The notes under the pieces are model-generated. The model was not told the DNA's origin and ran no database searches. It was given only the letters and a program-made list of their open reading frames with translations. A stretch of DNA of 64,000 nucleotides from SIG607 sp045648445. Its GTDB lineage: Bacteria > Bacillota > Clostridia > Oscillospirales > Acutalibacteraceae. A program made the position numbers and the translations under genes. The DNA lies in the NCBI GenBank assembly GCA_045648445.1, contig JAZRNY010000033.1, positions 11,897-75,896 of the forward strand, read 5' to 3'. Shown piece by piece: positions 61,494 through 64,000 of this stretch (position 1 is the stretch's first letter; every line of letters starts with the position of its first letter).

Positions 61494-62330
61494 ATGAAGG
61501 CAACCATTTTTGACATTCAACGCTCATCGTTTGTTGATGGCCCTGGTATAAGAACTACGGTGTTTTTTAAAGGATGTAATTTGCGTTGCGCGTGGTGTCA
61601 TAATCCCGAAAGTCAAAGTTTTTCTACTGAAATGCTATTTTACAAAGATAAGTGTCTATCTTGCGGAAAATGCTTGGAAAAATGCCATAATAATTTATGT
61701 TCTTGCGATTTTTGCGGACAATGCGAATTTTACTGTCCAAACGAAGCAAGAAAAATTTGCGGTAAAGAATATACTGTGGATGAAATCTATGAAAATATAT
61801 CTTTGGATATTGATTTCTATAATACTTCAGGTGGTGGTGTGACGTTTTCGGGTGGAGAATGTATGCTCCAACTTGAGTTTTTAAAAGAAATTTTAAAATT
61901 GTGCCATGAAAACGGTATACATACCGCAGTAGATACAGCGGGTTGCGTTCCTTATGAGTCTTTTGAAAGTATACTTCCGTATACTGATATGTTTTTGTAT
62001 GATTTAAAAATTATGGATTCTGCAAAACATAAGCAGTATACGGGTGTTGATAATATTTTGATTTTGGATAATCTTAAAAAACTATTAAAAACAGACGCAA
62101 GAGTATGGGTTAGAATTCCGTTAATAGGTGGTATAAACGATACTGACGAAGAAATGAATGCTATGTATGATTTTTTCGAAAGTTATGGATATCCCGAAAA
62201 AATCGAACTTTTGCCATATCATGCTATGGGTGAAAATAAATCTCGTGCAATTGGAAAAGAACCAGTGATTTTTGATACTCCGGACAATAAAACGGTTGAC
62301 AAAATTAAAGAAATTTTATCGATAAAGTAA
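61494..62330 (+). CDS. Glycyl-radical enzyme activating enzyme
   Basis: 278 residues, radical SAM. Cluster motif CNLRCAWC (CX3CX2C) at ~30-36, then an inserted ferredoxin-like part with two CxxCxxCxxxC sets (CLSCGKCLEKC and CDFCGQCEFYC), as in activases of dehydratase-type glycyl-radical enzymes rather than short PFL activases. GGGVTFSGGEC is the SAM-binding GGE region. It would abstract hydrogen from the Gly of the adjacent enzyme. ATG 61494 with TAGGAG upstream. The gene itself is intact, which makes complete loss of the partner's function less certain. Confidence 0.95.
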   Translation: MKATIFDIQRSSFVDGPGIRTTVFFKGCNLRCAWCHNPESQSFSTEMLFYKDKCLSCGKCLEKCHNNLCSCDFCGQCEFYCPNEARKICGKEYTVDEIYENISLDIDFYNTSGGGVTFSGGECMLQLEFLKEILKLCHENGIHTAVDTAGCVPYESFESILPYTDMFLYDLKIMDSAKHKQYTGVDNILILDNLKKLLKTDARVWVRIPLIGGINDTDEEMNAMYDFFESYGYPEKIELLPYHAMGENKSRAIGKEPVIFDTPDNKTVDKIKEILSIK

Positions 62331-62344
62331 TATTTGGTGAATTT

Positions 62345-63094
62345 ATGAAATTCGAAAATTTAAAACTTAAAGATGTTGATTTTGTTATTAAATATAAGAC
62401 CTGCCTAAATTCTTGGAAAGAAAAAGATCGAAAGAATCACATTATTGGAATTGGGTATTCGGGTGAAGAACTTCATGATTTGGAATATAAAAAATTCACA
62501 ATTAAAGAAAATTGTATTTTCTTTATTAATCAGCGAGACAATTATTCGGTAGTTGTTAATCAAAAAGGTGTATGTCATTCTATACATTTTACAACTTATG
62601 AACCTATTGATGATGAAAGTTTCTGCATAAAAATCAACAATTTAGATGAATATGCACGTCTTTTTGAAAAGGCTGAAAAACAGTATTCGTCATCGAAAAA
62701 CAGGGAATTGTTACTCTCTTTGTGTTTTTATCAAATATGTGCAGAGTTTAATGAGGTTTTGCAAAAAAAGTATCATCCGACTGACAAACGTATGCTTGTC
62801 GCTCAAGAGTATTTGTTTTCTCATTTTTGTGAGAATGATTGCCTCGAAAAAATGTATGCTACTTCCGATATTTCAAGAAGACAGTTCGATACTTTGTTTA
62901 AAAAAGTCTATGGAATGACACCGAATCGCTATTTAGTTAATCAAAAATTAACGTATGCTAAAAAATTACTTAAAAATAGTAGTTTGCCTATATCGGAAAT
63001 TGCAAAATTGTGCGGTTTTTGTGATGTTTATTACTTCAGTAATTTTTTTAAAAAAGAAACTGGGTGTTCCCCTACAAGTTTTAGAAAATTCTAA
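62345..63094 (+). CDS. AraC-family transcriptional regulator
   Basis: 249 residues: N-terminal sensing domain (FFINQRDNYSVVV, HSIHFTTYEPIDDESF) and C-terminal double helix-turn-helix ending AKLCGFCDVYYFSNFFKKETGCSP. It is 14 bases after the activase gene and likely regulates the glycyl-radical enzyme operon. It is a full-length paralogue of the AraC protein at 519-1292; the shared QxDxY and SIHFTTxEP motifs suggest related ligands. Start ATG 62345 with GGTG upstream. Confidence 0.9.
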   Translation: MKFENLKLKDVDFVIKYKTCLNSWKEKDRKNHIIGIGYSGEELHDLEYKKFTIKENCIFFINQRDNYSVVVNQKGVCHSIHFTTYEPIDDESFCIKINNLDEYARLFEKAEKQYSSSKNRELLLSLCFYQICAEFNEVLQKKYHPTDKRMLVAQEYLFSHFCENDCLEKMYATSDISRRQFDTLFKKVYGMTPNRYLVNQKLTYAKKLLKNSSLPISEIAKLCGFCDVYYFSNFFKKETGCSPTSFRKF

Positions 63095-63108
63095 GAATAA
63101 TTAATTAA

Positions 63109-63138
63109 AAAAGCAGTTGCCGATAGGCAACTGCTTTT
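63109..63138 (+). terminator. Terminator after the AraC gene
   Basis: Perfect 13-bp arms AAAAGCAGTTGCC (63109-63121) and GGCAACTGCTTTT (63126-63138), loop gata. Confidence 0.9.
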
Positions 63139-63142
63139 GATT

Positions 63143-63199
63143 TGGCGGAGACGGCGAGATTCGAACTCGCGGGGGATTGCTCCCTAACTGATTTCGAGC
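63143..63199 (-). tRNA. 3' half of tRNA-Ser (CGA), likely attachment site
   Basis: Read on the minus strand, bases from the anticodon loop to the end match a serine tRNA: loop CTCGAAA (anticodon CGA, complement of 63194-63196), 3' anticodon strand TCAGT, a long variable arm, T-arm GCGAGTTCGAATCTCGC, acceptor strand CGTCTCC, G and encoded CCA (63143-63145). The 5' side does not fit: the five bases expected to pair with TCAGT should read ACTGA but are TTTTG, and no proper D-arm is seen, although GGAGAGG at 63225-63231 mimics an acceptor strand. It looks like the displaced half left when an element integrated at the anticodon loop. Confidence 0.65.
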
Positions 63200-63263
63200 A
63201 AAAGGCAGTATCTACCGCACCGCCCCTCTCCGTCCCTTAAAACTGCAATATTTCCATCTGTTC

Positions 63264-63321
63264 TGCGAGATTTTGAAAAAACCACGGATTTTTGCGAGAA
63301 ATTTGCGAGATAGATGCGAGA
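63264..63321 (+). repeat. TGCGAGA direct repeats, partly in 11-base phase
   Basis: Four copies of TGCGAGA at 63264, 63293, 63304 and 63315; the last three are exactly 11 bases apart, one helical turn. Position just inside the putative attachment site suggests integrase arm-type or excisionase binding sites. Confidence 0.7.
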
Positions 63322-63376
63322 ATCCTATCAAAACCTTTGTGTGTTCTCGGGCAAAGAAAACACAAGGAGAATGAAA

Positions 63377-63634
63377 ATGAACCAAGAAAAACAAAAAGAA
63401 GCATACCAAAAGATGCTTAAAAAATGTCCCAATATCTTAACCCCTATGAAAGCAGCAAGGTGGTCGCCCGTCGGCAAGAACACAATCTACGCCGCACTCA
63501 AAAATGGTGAGATCGAATCCTATACCTACAAGGGCGGTTACATCTTCACCAAAGATGCACTCATCGATTACCTCGTTAAGACTACCAACGATAAAGGAAA
63601 GCGATATACGATACGAGGTGATAAAAAATGTTGA
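63377..63634 (+). CDS. Excisionase-like helix-turn-helix protein
   Basis: 85 residues. The middle part, ILTPMKAARWSPVGKNTIYA followed by LKNGEIESYTYKGGYIFT, is a MerR/excisionase-type winged helix: recognition helix, Gly-turn and wing. Such proteins direct integrase-mediated excision of conjugative elements and phages. ATG 63377 has AGGAG seven bases upstream; ATG 63371 is too close. Codon use is less AT-rich than the chromosome to its left, consistent with foreign origin. The next gene overlaps by 7 bases. Confidence 0.8.
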   Translation: MNQEKQKEAYQKMLKKCPNILTPMKAARWSPVGKNTIYAALKNGEIESYTYKGGYIFTKDALIDYLVKTTNDKGKRYTIRGDKKC

Positions 63635-64000
63635 GCAGCTTACCGCAAACCTTGTCTGGCGAACAGGTGCGGTGTGCCTTGCATATCAGTAAACGTAAGT
63701 GTGCTTGGATGCTCAACAACGGCTTCATCAAATGTCAGAACACGGGCAAGAGAACACGAAAATACACCGTGCTGAAGGAAGACCTACTCACCTACATAGA
63801 GGACTCAACCAAACATCCCGAAAAATATGTCACACCCTACGCCGAGTTCTCCACGGCAAAGTATGGGAACCCTCGCAAACCACGCCCACGCAAAACAGGA
63901 TTTCCTTCCTCTCTGCCTGTCGGCTTCCGAGATTGGCTTGAACAAGAATTTGAAACTGTCCCCGATGCACTTACAATCCAACAAGTCGTCGCCACCACAG
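63628..64000 (+). CDS. Element-borne HTH protein, 5' part only
   Basis: Starts at ATG 63628 inside the end of the previous gene and stays open to the window end (124 residues visible). TLSGEQVRCALHISKRKCAW then LNNGFIKCQNTGKRTRKYTV forms a second excisionase-like winged helix; the rest is basic and Pro-rich with PRKPRPRKTG. It may extend into a larger integrase-associated protein. Truncated by the window edge, so function is open. The reading frame was found directly from the sequence; a frame at 63699-63941 is only its shadow. Confidence 0.72.
   Translation, partial: MLSSLPQTLSGEQVRCALHISKRKCAWMLNNGFIKCQNTGKRTRKYTVLKEDLLTYIEDSTKHPEKYVTPYAEFSTAKYGNPRKPRPRKTGFPSSLPVGFRDWLEQEFETVPDALTIQQVVATT

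Noticed and set aside
63143..63232. A complete tRNA from the 5' GGAGAGG to the CCA, or a selenocysteine tRNA
   Set aside because: The anticodon stem cannot pair on the 5' side, no normal D-arm fits, and the anticodon reads CGA, not TCA.

Overview
The window reads as chromosomal DNA of a low-GC, endospore-forming member of the Clostridia, probably a gut or rumen fibre degrader of the Oscillospiraceae/Ruminococcaceae kind. This is inferred from AT-rich coding, strong AGGAGG-type ribosome sites, and three sporulation genes: the 3' end of spoVT, an alpha/beta small acid-soluble spore protein, and cwlD. The desulfoferrodoxin and the glycyl-radical enzyme point to an anaerobe. The last ~800 bases differ in composition and look like the left end of an integrated element.

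Layout. 1-400: spoVT end and SASP. 500-10,100: an AraC regulator, galM, and a five-gene minus-strand operon for hexuronates (two tandem GH2 glycosidases, then uxaB, uxaA, uxaC). 10,200-13,900: a GntR-ABC transporter operon and a histidine phosphatase. 13,900-17,400: rhamnose operon rhaA-rhaD-rhaB. 17,400-23,300: phosphoglucomutase, a lysine-riboswitch-controlled dapA-lysA operon, and a PurF-like protein lacking the glutaminase cysteine. 23,400-30,100: a two-gene surface module (giant repeat protein plus GH16 lipoprotein). 30,200-36,500: a NagB-like deaminase, two rRNA methyltransferases, and an MBOAT O-acylation cluster. 36,500-42,900: two serine tRNAs, a GH36 alpha-galactosidase, serC-serA, and a ComEC-like metallohydrolase with a decayed tail. 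43,000-49,700: a second copy of the surface module. 49,800-59,100: dapA2-dapB on the minus strand; queA-tgt-yajC, cwlD-radA and a thiol/oxidative-stress set (trxA, desulfoferrodoxin, ccdA, tlpA) on the plus strand. 59,200-63,100: a frameshifted glycyl-radical enzyme, its activase and an AraC regulator. 63,140-64,000: a 3' half of tRNA-Ser(CGA) that looks like an attachment site, phased repeats, and excisionase-like genes.

How it fits together. UxaC, UxaB and UxaA handle galacturonate and RhaA, RhaB and RhaD handle rhamnose, the two backbone sugars of rhamnogalacturonan I. The GH2 and GH36 enzymes carry no signal peptide, so oligosaccharides must be imported; no sugar transporter is visible. 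The large membrane-anchored proteins with alternating InlB-type and CBM-like units, each paired with a GH16 lipoprotein, look like outer-surface polysaccharide capture and cleavage machines. A pair of direct repeats found before both the GH2/uxa operon and the first surface module suggests one AraC-type activator controls both.

Most notable: the duplicated surface module, a GH2 paralogue whose nucleophile Glu has become Ala together with other active-site changes, a glycyl-radical enzyme with a GCWA active-site motif and two -1 frameshifts at A-tracts, the cysteine-less PurF-like protein, and the tRNA-Ser attachment site. All family assignments come from reading motifs by eye; no database search was run.
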